From assembly GCA_018368455.1 (NCBI GenBank), contig JAGZEG010000009.1:1-64000 (forward strand): DNA of 64,000 nucleotides, given 5' to 3'. Source of the DNA: Coriobacteriia bacterium (GTDB lineage Bacteria; Actinomycetota; Coriobacteriia; Coriobacteriales; UMGS124). Numbering within the stretch: position 1 is the first letter of the stretch; the number at the start of each line of letters is the position of its first letter. Below are positions 17,708 to 26,241 of the stretch, one piece after another. Under the pieces are notes generated by a model. That model saw only the letters and a program-made list of their open reading frames with translations, was not told where the DNA came from and ran no database searches. The position numbers and the translations under genes were made by a program.

Positions 17708-19753
17708 TTACTTGTGATCGGCGACGAGCGTGTCGGCGGAGAGCTTGCCGAACACGACGGTGTCGACAACCGCGTTGCCGCCGAGGCGGTTGCCACCGTG
17801 AATGCCGCCCGTGACCTCGCCGGCTGCGTACAGGCCCGCGATCGGGGCACCGGACTCGTCGAGGACACGAGCCTCCGTGTCGATCGTCAGGCCGCCCATC
17901 GTGTGGTGCACGCACGCCTGGCGTCCCGTCACCACCCACGGGCCGTTCTCGAGCTTCGTGGAGAACAGCGTGCGCCCGAACTCGTCGCTACCCGCGTCGA
18001 CGGCGGCGTTGAACGCATCAACGGTTGCTTGCAGCGTCGCTGGATCCATCTCGAGCTTGCCGGCCAGGCCCTCGAGCGTGTCGTCCCACACGATGTAGCC
18101 GTTCTCCTCGAGATACTGGAACGAGAAACCGTCGGCGCTCTGCCACTCGGGGCTCTTGATGTCGACGTAGCCCGCACCGTCGCCGGACTCAAGCATGTAG
18201 AAGTAGGCGCCGGGCTGCTCGATGACTGCGAGGCAGATCTGGTCGCGGCGCCCGTCCTCCTGCACGAAGCGCTCGCCATTCTTGTTGACGAAGATGAGCT
18301 GGTCGACGCCGTTTGCGCAGCGCGGTGGATACTTCGTCAGCTGGTCATCTACGAGGTTGCCCAGGTAAAGCAACTGAATCTGATCCATGTCCGTCGTGGA
18401 GGCGCCGACGGCCTTCGCCATCGTGATGCCGTCGCCCTGCGAGCAGGTGAAGCGGTTCGTCGAGGCGGTGTCGGAAAGGTCCGGCCACTTGCCGGTGTCG
18501 TTGTTCTCCTGCACCATCTTGCTGTTGGCTGCAAAGCCGCCCGTGGAGAGGATGACGCCGTCGGTCGCGCTGACCGTGAACGTCGATCCGCTGTGGTTGT
18601 CCGTGGCGACGACGCCGACGACCTTGCCGTCCTCGACGACGAGCTCCGTGCCGGTAGCTTCGGTGTACACCGCAATCTGGTCAGCGAACTTGCCGAGCTG
18701 TGCGCTGTACGTGCTGATGAAACCGGTGCCCATCTGCATCTTGGAGGTGTGCGTGCGCTGCCACAGGGAGCCGGCACCCTGGCTGATCGAGTCGGCGAAC
18801 TCCATGTCGACGTCCTCGAGCCACTGCAGACCGTCGTAGGCGTTGTACGTGAGCACCTTGACGAGCTCGGGGTTGGCCACCATGTCGCCGTTGATCCACG
18901 TCTGGAGGGCGTACCACTCCTTCGTGTCGAACAGGTCGGTGCGGCCGGAGGCCTTGTACTCCTCCCACTGCTCCCTGACGGGGGCCTGCATCTCCTCGAG
19001 CGCCTTCTGCTTGTCGGGATCGTCGCTCGTCATCTCGAGCGCCTTCTCGATGGTCGTCTTGACGGCGTCCGTCATCTCGACGACGGACTGCAGGGCCTCG
19101 TCGGGGCAGTTGTAGATGGCGCCGCACACGAGCGTGTCGCCGCCGCACTCGCCGTTCTTCTCGAGGATGACGACGTTCTTGCCCTGCTGGGCTGCCACGA
19201 TGGCCGCCGCGAGGCCTGCACCGCCGCCACCGACGACCACGACGTCTGCCGTGGTGTCCTCGCGAGTGGGATAGCTGACCTCTGCGGCGAAGTCGTCGGG
19301 GTTGCCGCCTGCCTGTTCGATGCAGTCCTTGACGGCGGAAACGATGGAGGCTGAGGTGATGGTCGCGCCGGTGACCATATCGACGGCCAGCGAGTTGTTC
19401 TCGACGATGAGCTGCGGGATGAGCTCGACGGGCGAGGCGCCGACCTCGGTGACGACCGTGCCGTTCTTGTCAGCAAGCGGGCCGCCGATGCCCCTCGTCT
19501 CCTCGTGACTTGTGACCTGCACGTCGGCAATCTTTCCGTCGGTAATGGTGACGGAGACGGTGATGCCGGCGTTCATACCTGGCTTCGTCGCCTCGTAGGT
19601 GCCGTCGGCGGCCGCGGAGGCGCCGGCCTTGTCGGAGGCGAATGCGCGACTGTTAAGGCTGAACAGCGAGGCGGTCGCCGCTGCGGCGAGCGCTCCGCCG
19701 ATGACCTGACGCCTGGAGAGTGACGAGCCGAGTGCCGTGAGCTTCCGTTCCAT
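17708..19753 (-). CDS. Tat-exported fumarate reductase-like flavoprotein (FMN_bind + FAD_binding_2)
   Basis: A 681-residue exported oxidoreductase. The twin-arginine signal SRRQVIGGAL is at 13-22. An FMN_bind domain (~50-142) follows with the covalent-FMN motif DMVTGATITS (125-134), then a FAD_binding_2 domain starting VVVVGGGGAGLAAA (171-184). The active-site region has ERFVQEDGRRDQ and the substrate arginine in IHGGNRLGGNAVVD, as in fumarate, urocanate and related reductases. It therefore probably reduces a carbon-carbon double bond of an external acceptor; the acceptor is unknown. It is divergent from a membrane LuxR gene, the usual regulatory partner of such reductases in Eggerthellaceae. 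The start follows AAGGGGA. Confidence 0.9.
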   Translation of the reverse strand: MERKLTALGSSLSRRQVIGGALAAAATASLFSLNSRAFASDKAGASAAADGTYEATKPGMNAGITVSVTITDGKIADVQVTSHEETRGIGGPLADKNGTVVTEVGASPVELIPQLIVENNSLAVDMVTGATITSASIVSAVKDCIEQAGGNPDDFAAEVSYPTREDTTADVVVVGGGGAGLAAAIVAAQQGKNVVILEKNGECGGDTLVCGAIYNCPDEALQSVVEMTDAVKTTIEKALEMTSDDPDKQKALEEMQAPVREQWEEYKASGRTDLFDTKEWYALQTWINGDMVANPELVKVLTYNAYDGLQWLEDVDMEFADSISQGAGSLWQRTHTSKMQMGTGFISTYSAQLGKFADQIAVYTEATGTELVVEDGKVVGVVATDNHSGSTFTVSATDGVILSTGGFAANSKMVQENNDTGKWPDLSDTASTNRFTCSQGDGITMAKAVGASTTDMDQIQLLYLGNLVDDQLTKYPPRCANGVDQLIFVNKNGERFVQEDGRRDQICLAVIEQPGAYFYMLESGDGAGYVDIKSPEWQSADGFSFQYLEENGYIVWDDTLEGLAGKLEMDPATLQATVDAFNAAVDAGSDEFGRTLFSTKLENGPWVVTGRQACVHHTMGGLTIDTEARVLDESGAPIAGLYAAGEVTGGIHGGNRLGGNAVVDTVVFGKLSADTLVADHK

Positions 19754-20069
19754 GTGTGTCCCCTTTTCCCTGTGAGATGACTTGCACGGGCGTGTTCGCC
19801 GTGCGGGCGCGACGACGGGCGAGCCGGGTTCCCCCTCCGGCCCGTTGCTCTGCATCGCATCGCCGCTACCAATCATCACGATTTCTCGGGCAAGAACCAT
19901 TTCTCAAAAGGGTTATGCCGCCTGTCGATCGGGGAACCAGAGGCTAAGCCTTTGGGGTATAGACAGATAAACTGCTGCTTGGACGCCTCACGGCTGTCCC
20001 CGTGAGATGGGGCCGGGACCGCAGGGCGCTCCATTGCGGTTTCGGAAGTCCGAAGGGGGAGGCTTCGCC
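19754..20069. promoter_or_regulatory. Divergent regulatory region between reductase and LuxR regulator
   Basis: A 316-bp divergent intergenic region, more A+T-rich in the middle (19,870-19,975). It has two spaced TTTCTC repeats (about 19883 and 19903) and a possible minus-strand -35 TTGAGA overlapping one of them. For the plus strand GGTATAGACAGATAAACT (about 19955-19972) offers -10-like sequences. This is the natural place for LuxR operator sites; the exact sites are inference. Confidence 0.45.
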
Positions 20070-21455
20070 GTGGGGCAGCGAAAAGGCGTGGAGGTATGGC
20101 TTGCGGTGGGGGCGAGCCTGTACTGGGCGGCCTACGCGTTCAGGATCATGGAGATGACGCCCGTGTATGCGTCGGCGATTGGGCCCGCCTGGCCCGTGGT
20201 GGCGAACTGCTTCATGCTGGCGTGGGTCATCCTCGCCTATCTGCTGTGTCGTCGGCGCGGCGTTAGCGGTGCGCGGGTGCCTATCGCCGTCATCGCCATC
20301 GTTTCGGCGACTGTCGTGCTCGTCTGTGACCTCGCGCGGGCCCCGATGGGGATCGCCGGTTCGCTCATCGTGTGCTGCCTCGACTACTTCACGCTCGCAT
20401 CTTGCATGGTGCTATGGGGCTTGGCCTTCGCATCGCTTGAGAAGCACTTGGCGGCCGTCAACGTGACGAGCGCGGCGTTTATGGCCGTTACGCTTATCCT
20501 GGTGGGCATGGCGATTTCGGATTTCGCTCGCCTCTCGTGGCTGATGTGCGGCTGCACGATAGCATCGTCCGCCATCATGCTGAACGGCAGGGTCACCCTG
20601 CGCAACTGTGGCCGCCGCCAGCGACCGCGGCCTATTCGCGCTGTCGTCGCGTTCGTGGTGCAGCGCCTTGCGTATGGGATTGCCCTGGGCTTCTTCCCCG
20701 CGCTGGTCGGCGCATCTGTCGCGCTTGAGATGGACGGCGCGCTGCTCGCGTTTACGCTTGCGGGAATCGTCGTAGCTGCCGTGATGGCCGTGCGATCCGA
20801 CGTGCCGCTCTACACGATTCTCCCGGCGCTCGTGTTCGTTGCCGCCATGGCTCTGTGCCTGCCCTTTGCGCATAGCGGCCTGTCTTCTCTGATGGTTGTG
20901 CTCATCGTTGACGTGTGGCTGGCGTGGCAGACGCTCTCTTCCGTGCAGCTCTCCGACCTCAAGGAGCGCTTTGGCCTGAGTGAGCTCGACATCTCGCTTG
21001 TTGACAAGGTTGCCATCGCGGTTTCGTTGCTGGTGGGGTTGACGCTGTGCCACGCGGTCGGAAGTGATGTGTGGCGCGACGTCCTATCGCCTGACTTCGT
21101 GCAGACGTCTCTGCTTGTCGTGTTCTGCGTGTTGATGCCGACGGCGGCATTCTCGTTGGCGCAGCTCGTGGGCGTCCATCAGGAGAGCGCGTTCAGTGAT
21201 CGTGTGACACGCGAAGGCGAAGAGCGTCGCGAGCGGCTCTACGCGGGTATTGCGAGGGAGTTCAACTTGTCGCCGCGCGAGCGCGAGGTGTTCGAGATGC
21301 TCGCGCAAGGGTATTCTAGCGCGTTCATAGCCGACGAGATCGGCACGACGCGTGGTACGGCAAAGGCGCACGTTGCCCACATCTACCAAAAGATGGGCAT
21401 CCATTGCAAAGATGACGTTCTCAACCTGGTAGAGTCTCGCTCTGCCCAACAGTGA
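20070..21455 (+). CDS. Membrane-anchored LuxR-family transcription regulator
   Basis: A 461-residue regulator: about ten to twelve hydrophobic helices (residues ~1-385), then a C-terminal LuxR/GerE helix-turn-helix with LSPREREVFEMLAQGYSS, IADEIGTTRGTAKAHVAHIY and KMGIH. The receiver or autoinducer domain of normal LuxR proteins is replaced by a membrane part that resembles a transporter, so the input is probably a small molecule sensed at the membrane. I chose GTG at 20070, 7 bp after GGGGGAGG; an upstream ATG at 20007 would add 21 non-hydrophobic residues. It is divergent from the Tat-exported reductase, its presumed target. Confidence 0.88.
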   Translation: MGQRKGVEVWLAVGASLYWAAYAFRIMEMTPVYASAIGPAWPVVANCFMLAWVILAYLLCRRRGVSGARVPIAVIAIVSATVVLVCDLARAPMGIAGSLIVCCLDYFTLASCMVLWGLAFASLEKHLAAVNVTSAAFMAVTLILVGMAISDFARLSWLMCGCTIASSAIMLNGRVTLRNCGRRQRPRPIRAVVAFVVQRLAYGIALGFFPALVGASVALEMDGALLAFTLAGIVVAAVMAVRSDVPLYTILPALVFVAAMALCLPFAHSGLSSLMVVLIVDVWLAWQTLSSVQLSDLKERFGLSELDISLVDKVAIAVSLLVGLTLCHAVGSDVWRDVLSPDFVQTSLLVVFCVLMPTAAFSLAQLVGVHQESAFSDRVTREGEERRERLYAGIAREFNLSPREREVFEMLAQGYSSAFIADEIGTTRGTAKAHVAHIYQKMGIHCKDDVLNLVESRSAQQ

Positions 21456-21471
21456 GCGAGGGGAGGGGCCC

Positions 21472-22380
21472 ATGCTGATCGGAGCTCACGTCCCGACGAT
21501 GGGGGACTACCGCAAGATGGCTGCGTATGCCGCGCAGGTCGGCTGCGAGTGCGTGCAGGTGTTCAGCTGCTCTCCGCGCTCGTACGCCGTGCCGCCGGCG
21601 CCTGAGAAGGTGCTGCGCCAGCTTGAGGCCCTGCGCGCGCCCGGGGCTGATCCTGCGTGCCCGCCGATGCTCGTGCACGCGGGCTACCTCATCAACCTGG
21701 CGTCTGACAATCCCGAGCAGCTGGCGAAGTCGCGCGACTCGTTTGCCGGCGAGATCGTGCGCGCCCATGCGATGGGTGCTGCGGCGCTCAACGTGCATAC
21801 CGGCTCGTCGAAGGAGCTGCCGCGCGAGGAGGTCGCGGGCCGTATCGCGCACGTGGTCGTCGAGGCGCGCGGACTCGCCGCGGAGATGGCAGGCCCGCAG
21901 GTCAACGAGCTGCCGGTCGTGTTCGAGGACACGGCGGGTGCTGGTGACACGTATGGCACGACCGTCGGGGAGCTTGCGGCCATTCTGCGCGAGCTGGCGG
22001 AGCTCGGTCGGCCTGACGCCGAGGCAGGCATCTGCATCGATACGTGCCACGCCTGGGCGGCCGGGTACGACCTCTCTTCGCATGCAGGCTGGGATGAGCT
22101 GTTGGGGGAGATTGATGGGCTCTGTGGGCTGGCTGGGGGTACTGGCGGCCTGGCTCGCCTGCGTTGGATCCACGCCAACGACTGCAAGTACGAGCGGGGG
22201 TCGCGCAAAGACCGCCACGAGTGGATCGGCCGGGGCTGCGTCGGTCTTGACGGCTTTGCTGACATGGTGCGCAGACCCGAGCTGAGTCACGTGAACGTTG
22301 TCGTGGAGATGCCGGGGGAGATGCCCGAAAAGGACGAAGTGAACGTGCGTTTGCTGCAGCGACTGCGTGACGAGCGCTAG
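21472..22380 (+). CDS. nfo: Endonuclease IV (AP endonuclease)
   Basis: A 302-residue zinc TIM-barrel enzyme that cuts DNA 5' of abasic sites. Metal ligands are seen in order: His in MLVHAGYLINLA, His in LNVHTGS, Glu in VVFEDTAG, the signature CIDTCHAWAAGYDL, His in RWIHANDCK, the Asp-His of KDRHEWIGRG and Glu in VVVEMPGE. The length matches the family (~280-300). It starts 16 bp after the LuxR regulator stop with GAGGGGAGG, so it may be cotranscribed with it, although the functions look unrelated. Confidence 0.93.
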   Translation: MLIGAHVPTMGDYRKMAAYAAQVGCECVQVFSCSPRSYAVPPAPEKVLRQLEALRAPGADPACPPMLVHAGYLINLASDNPEQLAKSRDSFAGEIVRAHAMGAAALNVHTGSSKELPREEVAGRIAHVVVEARGLAAEMAGPQVNELPVVFEDTAGAGDTYGTTVGELAAILRELAELGRPDAEAGICIDTCHAWAAGYDLSSHAGWDELLGEIDGLCGLAGGTGGLARLRWIHANDCKYERGSRKDRHEWIGRGCVGLDGFADMVRRPELSHVNVVVEMPGEMPEKDEVNVRLLQRLRDER

Positions 22381-22440
22381 GGGACGGGGCGCGGGATGGT
22401 GAGATTTGCCCGTGCATCCCGCCCCTAGCTGGCGTGGCGC

Positions 22441-22935
22441 CTACTCTTGGGTTGGCCCGGGATCGTCGGTGGACGAGGGAGCGTCCTCTTCGCTGGGCGC
22501 GTTCGACATGAACAGGACGTTGTCGGCGGCGAGCTCGTCGGGGCCGAGGCAGTCGACGCCTTCCTGCTTGCACAGGTTGGCGAGCGCCCTGTCGAGCGTG
22601 ACGAGCGTGGCAGCGTTGTGCCGGGCGAGCACGAAGTAGAACATGTCGTACGGGGAGTGATCGAGCCTCAGCGACTCGGCGAAGGCCTCGGTGCGATCTT
22701 GTGCGATGCCGGCGTATGTATCTATGAGGGTGCTTGCGAGCTCCATTTTTGCTAGAGCTTCACGTTTGCTCATAAGTCCGGCGCGTACATATTTCCGAAG
22801 GGCGCTCGGCAGCTCTGCGTGGATAAGCGAGGAGCTGATGATGGGCTCACCGGTGGTGATGCGCTCGATGAGGAGCGCGCCATTCGGTGTATGCCGAACG
22901 ATATCGATCAGGGCGCTACAGTCCAAAACGATCAT
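22441..22935 (-). CDS. vapC: PIN-domain toxin, VapC family
   Basis: A 164-residue ribonuclease toxin. The PIN acidic residues are visible: Asp5 in MIVLDCSALIDI, Glu in SSLIHAELPSAL (~41), the middle acidic cluster SLRLDHSPYDMFYF (~90-103) and Asp in LVTLDRALA. The core ends near 125; the last ~40 residues are acidic and Ser/Pro-rich. Its ATG overlaps the antitoxin stop by 4 bp (ATGA), the usual translational coupling. VapC toxins cleave tRNA or rRNA; the target here is unknown. Confidence 0.88.
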   Translation of the reverse strand: MIVLDCSALIDIVRHTPNGALLIERITTGEPIISSSLIHAELPSALRKYVRAGLMSKREALAKMELASTLIDTYAGIAQDRTEAFAESLRLDHSPYDMFYFVLARHNAATLVTLDRALANLCKQEGVDCLGPDELAADNVLFMSNAPSEEDAPSSTDDPGPTQE

Positions 22936-23312
22936 CGGTTATCACGATCCTCCCGCACGAGTTCAACGGAGCTGGGAAAGTCTTTGGGATCAATGACGAT
23001 GGGCTGTGCCCTCAGAGTGGCAAGAACTTCCGCCTGGCGCCGCTTCCGACTGTGTTCGGGGAGGTCCTTTACGTGACATGCGCTGTACTGGATCGTGTAG
23101 TAACTGTTTTGTGGCGCTTTCTGCTTGTCATCGGACGCCCCTTCCTTGGCGCCCTCCTCAAGATCAAGAAGTTTGAACGTATTCCCGGAGAGCAGATATT
23201 GCTTCACCGCGACGATGGTCTCTTGGGTGATGCTGCGGTGGTTCTCCTTGGCTTTTGCGCGAAGATCCTCGTAGAGGTCCTCGGGAAAATCGCGCACCTG
23301 CAGGGCTGGCAT
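22932..23312 (-). CDS. vapB: VapB/FitA-type antitoxin
   Basis: A 126-residue antitoxin. The N-terminus MPALQVRDFPEDLYEDLRAK continues KENHRSITQETIVAVKQYL, a ribbon-helix-helix DNA-binding domain of the FitA/VapB kind. The charged C-terminal half would wrap the toxin. AAGGAGG lies 6 bp before the ATG chosen; the 12 extra upstream codons lack this. Antitoxin-first order and ATGA overlap with the toxin fit autoregulation through the dyad just upstream. Confidence 0.85.
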   Translation of the reverse strand: MPALQVRDFPEDLYEDLRAKAKENHRSITQETIVAVKQYLLSGNTFKLLDLEEGAKEGASDDKQKAPQNSYYTIQYSACHVKDLPEHSRKRRQAEVLATLRAQPIVIDPKDFPSSVELVREDRDNR

Positions 23313-23348
23313 GGATGGCCTCCTTGTCTGTGGAGTGCAACTTTTCAT

Positions 23349-23372
23349 GCACTATACATGTAGTATACATGC
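23349..23372. promoter_or_regulatory. Candidate vapBC operator/promoter
   Basis: An A+T-rich interrupted dyad, GCACTATAC / GTATACATGC around ATGTA, 37 bp upstream of the antitoxin start. On the minus strand TATAGT can act as a -10, so bound antitoxin would block it. It stands out sharply from the G+C-rich surroundings. Confidence 0.55.
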
Positions 23373-23404
23373 CATAAGCAAGCTATGCCACAGCAGAGGC
23401 CTAT

Positions 23405-23917
23405 TTACTTTTTGTCGGCGAGACGCTTTCCCAGAAGAACGAACCACAGAAATATGCCGGCAGCCAGATCGGCCACGGGTATGAGGGCGCAGACCGTGAG
23501 CGCGCGTGACCAGCCGAGCGAGATAACGTGGGCTTCGCACGCCTCTCGTGCCGCGCCGATGACATGGACCGAACCGCCGAGAATGCCCAGGTAGAGTAGG
23601 GCGAGCAGGATGACCCACGTGCCGACCTGCACCTCGTAAGAGCCCATGGTTAGCAACGTGGCATACACCATGATGACGAGCACCTCAAGCGGCAGCGTCA
23701 GCGCTTTGATGATGAAGCCCTGCAGTGCTAGGTGATCGGCCCGCCGTTCGTCGGCCATGCGCATGCTGGCAAAGAACCAGGCGCACGAACCGACGAACAG
23801 CAGGCCCATGACGAGCGACGCGACCTGCGTGGGCAAAAAGAACGTGCAGGCATAGAAGCCGGCAACGTATAGCAGCGGAATGGCGATGCGGGCAACGGGC
23901 AGGGCAATCTCTCGCAT
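23405..23917 (-). CDS. Small multi-pass membrane protein of unknown function
   Basis: 170 residues with four or five predicted transmembrane helices: about 10-30, 32-52, 70-92, 98-118 and 140-160. The connecting segments are short and charged (MADERRADH; ends GKRLADKK). I recognise no family motif. The ATG lies 6 bp downstream of the stop of the MetRS-like gene on the same strand, so it is almost certainly cotranscribed with it, and the unit follows the ech operon. Confidence 0.7.
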   Translation of the reverse strand: MREIALPVARIAIPLLYVAGFYACTFFLPTQVASLVMGLLFVGSCAWFFASMRMADERRADHLALQGFIIKALTLPLEVLVIMVYATLLTMGSYEVQVGTWVILLALLYLGILGGSVHVIGAAREACEAHVISLGWSRALTVCALIPVADLAAGIFLWFVLLGKRLADKK

Positions 23918-23923
23918 GGGGCT

Positions 23924-25948
23924 CTACTTCTTGAACTGGCTCGGGTGCCTCTCGAAGAAGTCCGTGCGGGGCGGCAGCTCCTTCACGAGGTGCTCGCCGG
24001 GAGCCTCGCCGAGTTTCTCCGTGAGCTCGTCGAGCGTGAGCAGGGCGTTGTCCCAGCTGAAGAACGAGTCCTGGTCGAAGCCGAAGTAGTCGCACACCAT
24101 CTCGCAGCCCTGGGGCACGGCGGGGTGCATGAGCAGGGTGGCAGCGCGCAGCGAGTGGAATGCGTCGCGCAGGGCTGCGATGTACGCCGCGTCGTCGCCG
24201 GCGTTCTTCGCCTCCTTGCTGGCGTCGCTCCAGCGCTTGTTCGCCGAGCGGATGAGCTCCTCGGCCACGCGCATGGCACCGGGGAAGTCGAGCACGTACA
24301 TGCACTGCTCAAACGCCAGGATGGCCTTGCTCGCTTCTTCGACGACCTCGGGGGCCGCAGAGCCTGCCGGCAGGTGCAGCTCGCACGTCTGGGCGGCACC
24401 GTAGAAGCAGGAGCGCGCCAGGCGGTTGAAGACGTTCGTGAGCAGTGCCGACTCCTTGAGCGCGGGGTCGGGCACGCCGGGGTTGTCCTTTGTCTTGGGG
24501 TCGAGCGGCTTGGGCGAGAAGCTCGCGGGGCGCTCGCCGAGGCCCAGGCTCAGCCAGTGGGCGCGCAGCTGCTCGGGCATGTAGTAGTCGAGCAGCTCGT
24601 GGGCCATGGGCGGCTTGACGGCGCCGGAGCTCGACGCCTTCTTCCCCATGAACAGGATGTGGTGGTTGGCGACGGGTACGCTCTGGTCGAGGCCCCAGTC
24701 GAGTGCTTCCCACAGAGCAGGCTGTGCAACGCAGTAGAAGTAGATGTTGTCCTGCCCGATGAACTGGAACTGGGCGGCCTCGGGCGAGCACCACCAGTCG
24801 CGCCAGTCGTCCGAGGCGTAGCGTGCCGCGCCGCGCTCGGCGTCACTGGCGAGTACCGTCTGCGTGAACGAGATAGGTGCCCACAGCGACTCGGGCCAGC
24901 ACCAGGTGGTGAGGCCTTCCTGGCCGTCGATGTCGGGGGCAGGCACGCCCCAGTCGATGTTGCCCGTGATGCGGAACGGCAGCAACGTCTTGCCCGTGCG
25001 CAGGTTGATTCCGGCGCTGGCGAGCAGTTCATGGGCACGGTCGCGCGCCTGCCAGTCCTCGAACGTCAGCGCAAACGACTCCTTGCCCTCCACGGGCGCC
25101 GCTGTGTGAGGAGGCAGCTGGTTGGCGACGGCCTCGTAGGCTTCGCGCAGGCTGTTCTTGACGTAGATGACGGGCGGCAGCAGCCACTCGGCGACGGTCG
25201 TCGTCACGATGGGGCGCACGCGGTCATCGCCCTCCTGGCGCGTGACCTCGCTGGCGATGAAGTCGCGATAAGCGGGCAGGTCGAAGTACCAGTTGCTCAC
25301 GGGGCGCAGCTCGGGCGTGCAACCGGTGAGCTGAGAGACGGGCTTGATGAGGTCCTCGGGCTCGAACTGGTGGCCCAGGTCGCACTCGTCGGCATAGGCC
25401 TTCTCGGACTTGCAGCCCTCGACGGGGCAGTGGCCGAGCACCTGGCGGCCGTTGAGGAACGTTTGGGCCTGCGGGTCGTAGAACTGCTTCGTGGCGCGTA
25501 ACGTGAGCACGCCGCGCTCGTGCAGACGGCGGATGACGCAGTCCGTAAGCGCGGCGTGGAACTCACGGGCGGGGTCGAGGGCGCTGCCCGCGAACAGATC
25601 GAGCGAGATGTTGTAGGCGCGCAGGGCCTTGGCCTGGCGCTCGTGGTTCTCCTCGACGTAGTCGGTGATGGAGCCGGCGTAGCCCTCGCCCTCGACCTTC
25701 TTGCGGAAGCCCTCCATGATGGGCGAGCCGTAGCAGTCGGTGCCGGAGACGAACACGACGTTGCGTGCGCCGATGCGGTCGCGCAGGAAGCGGGCGTAGA
25801 AGTCAGCGGGTACGAACACGCCGCTGATGTGGCCGAAGTGCAGGTCCTTGTTGCCGTAGGGCATGCCCGCCGTCACGATGGCGCGCTTGGGGAAGTGCGG
25901 GCGATCGATGACGGGCGTGTCGGTGGCGGTGGCGATGGGTTCGGACAT
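23924..25948 (-). CDS. Class I aminoacyl-tRNA synthetase, methionyl-tRNA synthetase paralogue
   Basis: A 674-residue MetRS-like protein, second in the window after the normal metG at 33335. It has the MetRS N-terminal region AIVTAGMPYGNKDLHFGHIS (HFGH for HIGH), VVFVSGTDCYGSP, a zinc-knuckle-like CPVEGCKSEKAYADECDLGH and the methionine-pocket-like region. The second catalytic signature is changed: at the KMSKS position it reads LFMGKKASSSG. The C-terminal helical domain is present and there is no tRNA-binding EMAP domain. It may charge tRNA inefficiently, be a stress or resistance isoform, or have another adenylation role. The ATG follows AAGGGAGC. It lies downstream of ech with its own promoter-like -10. 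Confidence 0.8.
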   Translation of the reverse strand: MSEPIATATDTPVIDRPHFPKRAIVTAGMPYGNKDLHFGHISGVFVPADFYARFLRDRIGARNVVFVSGTDCYGSPIMEGFRKKVEGEGYAGSITDYVEENHERQAKALRAYNISLDLFAGSALDPAREFHAALTDCVIRRLHERGVLTLRATKQFYDPQAQTFLNGRQVLGHCPVEGCKSEKAYADECDLGHQFEPEDLIKPVSQLTGCTPELRPVSNWYFDLPAYRDFIASEVTRQEGDDRVRPIVTTTVAEWLLPPVIYVKNSLREAYEAVANQLPPHTAAPVEGKESFALTFEDWQARDRAHELLASAGINLRTGKTLLPFRITGNIDWGVPAPDIDGQEGLTTWCWPESLWAPISFTQTVLASDAERGAARYASDDWRDWWCSPEAAQFQFIGQDNIYFYCVAQPALWEALDWGLDQSVPVANHHILFMGKKASSSGAVKPPMAHELLDYYMPEQLRAHWLSLGLGERPASFSPKPLDPKTKDNPGVPDPALKESALLTNVFNRLARSCFYGAAQTCELHLPAGSAAPEVVEEASKAILAFEQCMYVLDFPGAMRVAEELIRSANKRWSDASKEAKNAGDDAAYIAALRDAFHSLRAATLLMHPAVPQGCEMVCDYFGFDQDSFFSWDNALLTLDELTEKLGEAPGEHLVKELPPRTDFFERHPSQFKK

Positions 25949-26241
25949 GCGGCGCTCCCTTGTGCGTGATGCGGTGACGGGGTTCGTATGCTGCGAGATT
26001 ATGGCACAAGGCGGCGTCTCTCGCCGTATGCCTCGCTGTCGTGTCGCGCATTCTCTATGGCGGGGGGATGGCGACGGGCCTCGAAAGAGACGACGGAGCG
26101 AGAAGGGGATGATCGCTCTTCTCGCTCCGCCTATACGTGATGCAACGATGGCCGTCAAAAGCTGGTGCGCACTGGCGACCGGGAACAGGCGATCGGTCTT
26201 GGTCGCCGACGCCTTGGCGGCGTGGAGCAGCGGGCGGGTGG
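25949..26241 (-). other. Spacer between echF and the MetRS paralogue
   Basis: 293 bp without a gene. It carries the stable hairpin at 26095-26128 and, nearer the MetRS-like start, CATAAT on the minus strand (25998-26003) as a likely -10 box. No T-box consensus could be found on the minus strand. Confidence 0.5.
26095..26128 (-). terminator. Hairpin ending the ech transcript
   Basis: Perfect 11-bp stem GGAGCGAGAAG / CTTCTCGCTCC with a 12-nt loop; on the minus strand it is followed by GTCGTCTCTTTC, a weak T tract. It lies about 110 bp after the echF stop and probably ends or reduces transcription into the MetRS-like gene. Confidence 0.55.

Noticed and set aside
17312..19354. A 680-codon plus-strand frame through the flavoprotein gene
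   Set aside because: Antisense shadow; the minus strand carries the Tat signal, FMN_bind and FAD motifs in one frame with a good start.
25949..26241. T-box riboswitch controlling the MetRS paralogue
   Set aside because: A strong hairpin is present but no T-box consensus (AGGGTGGNACCGCG-like) or specifier stem could be found on the minus strand.
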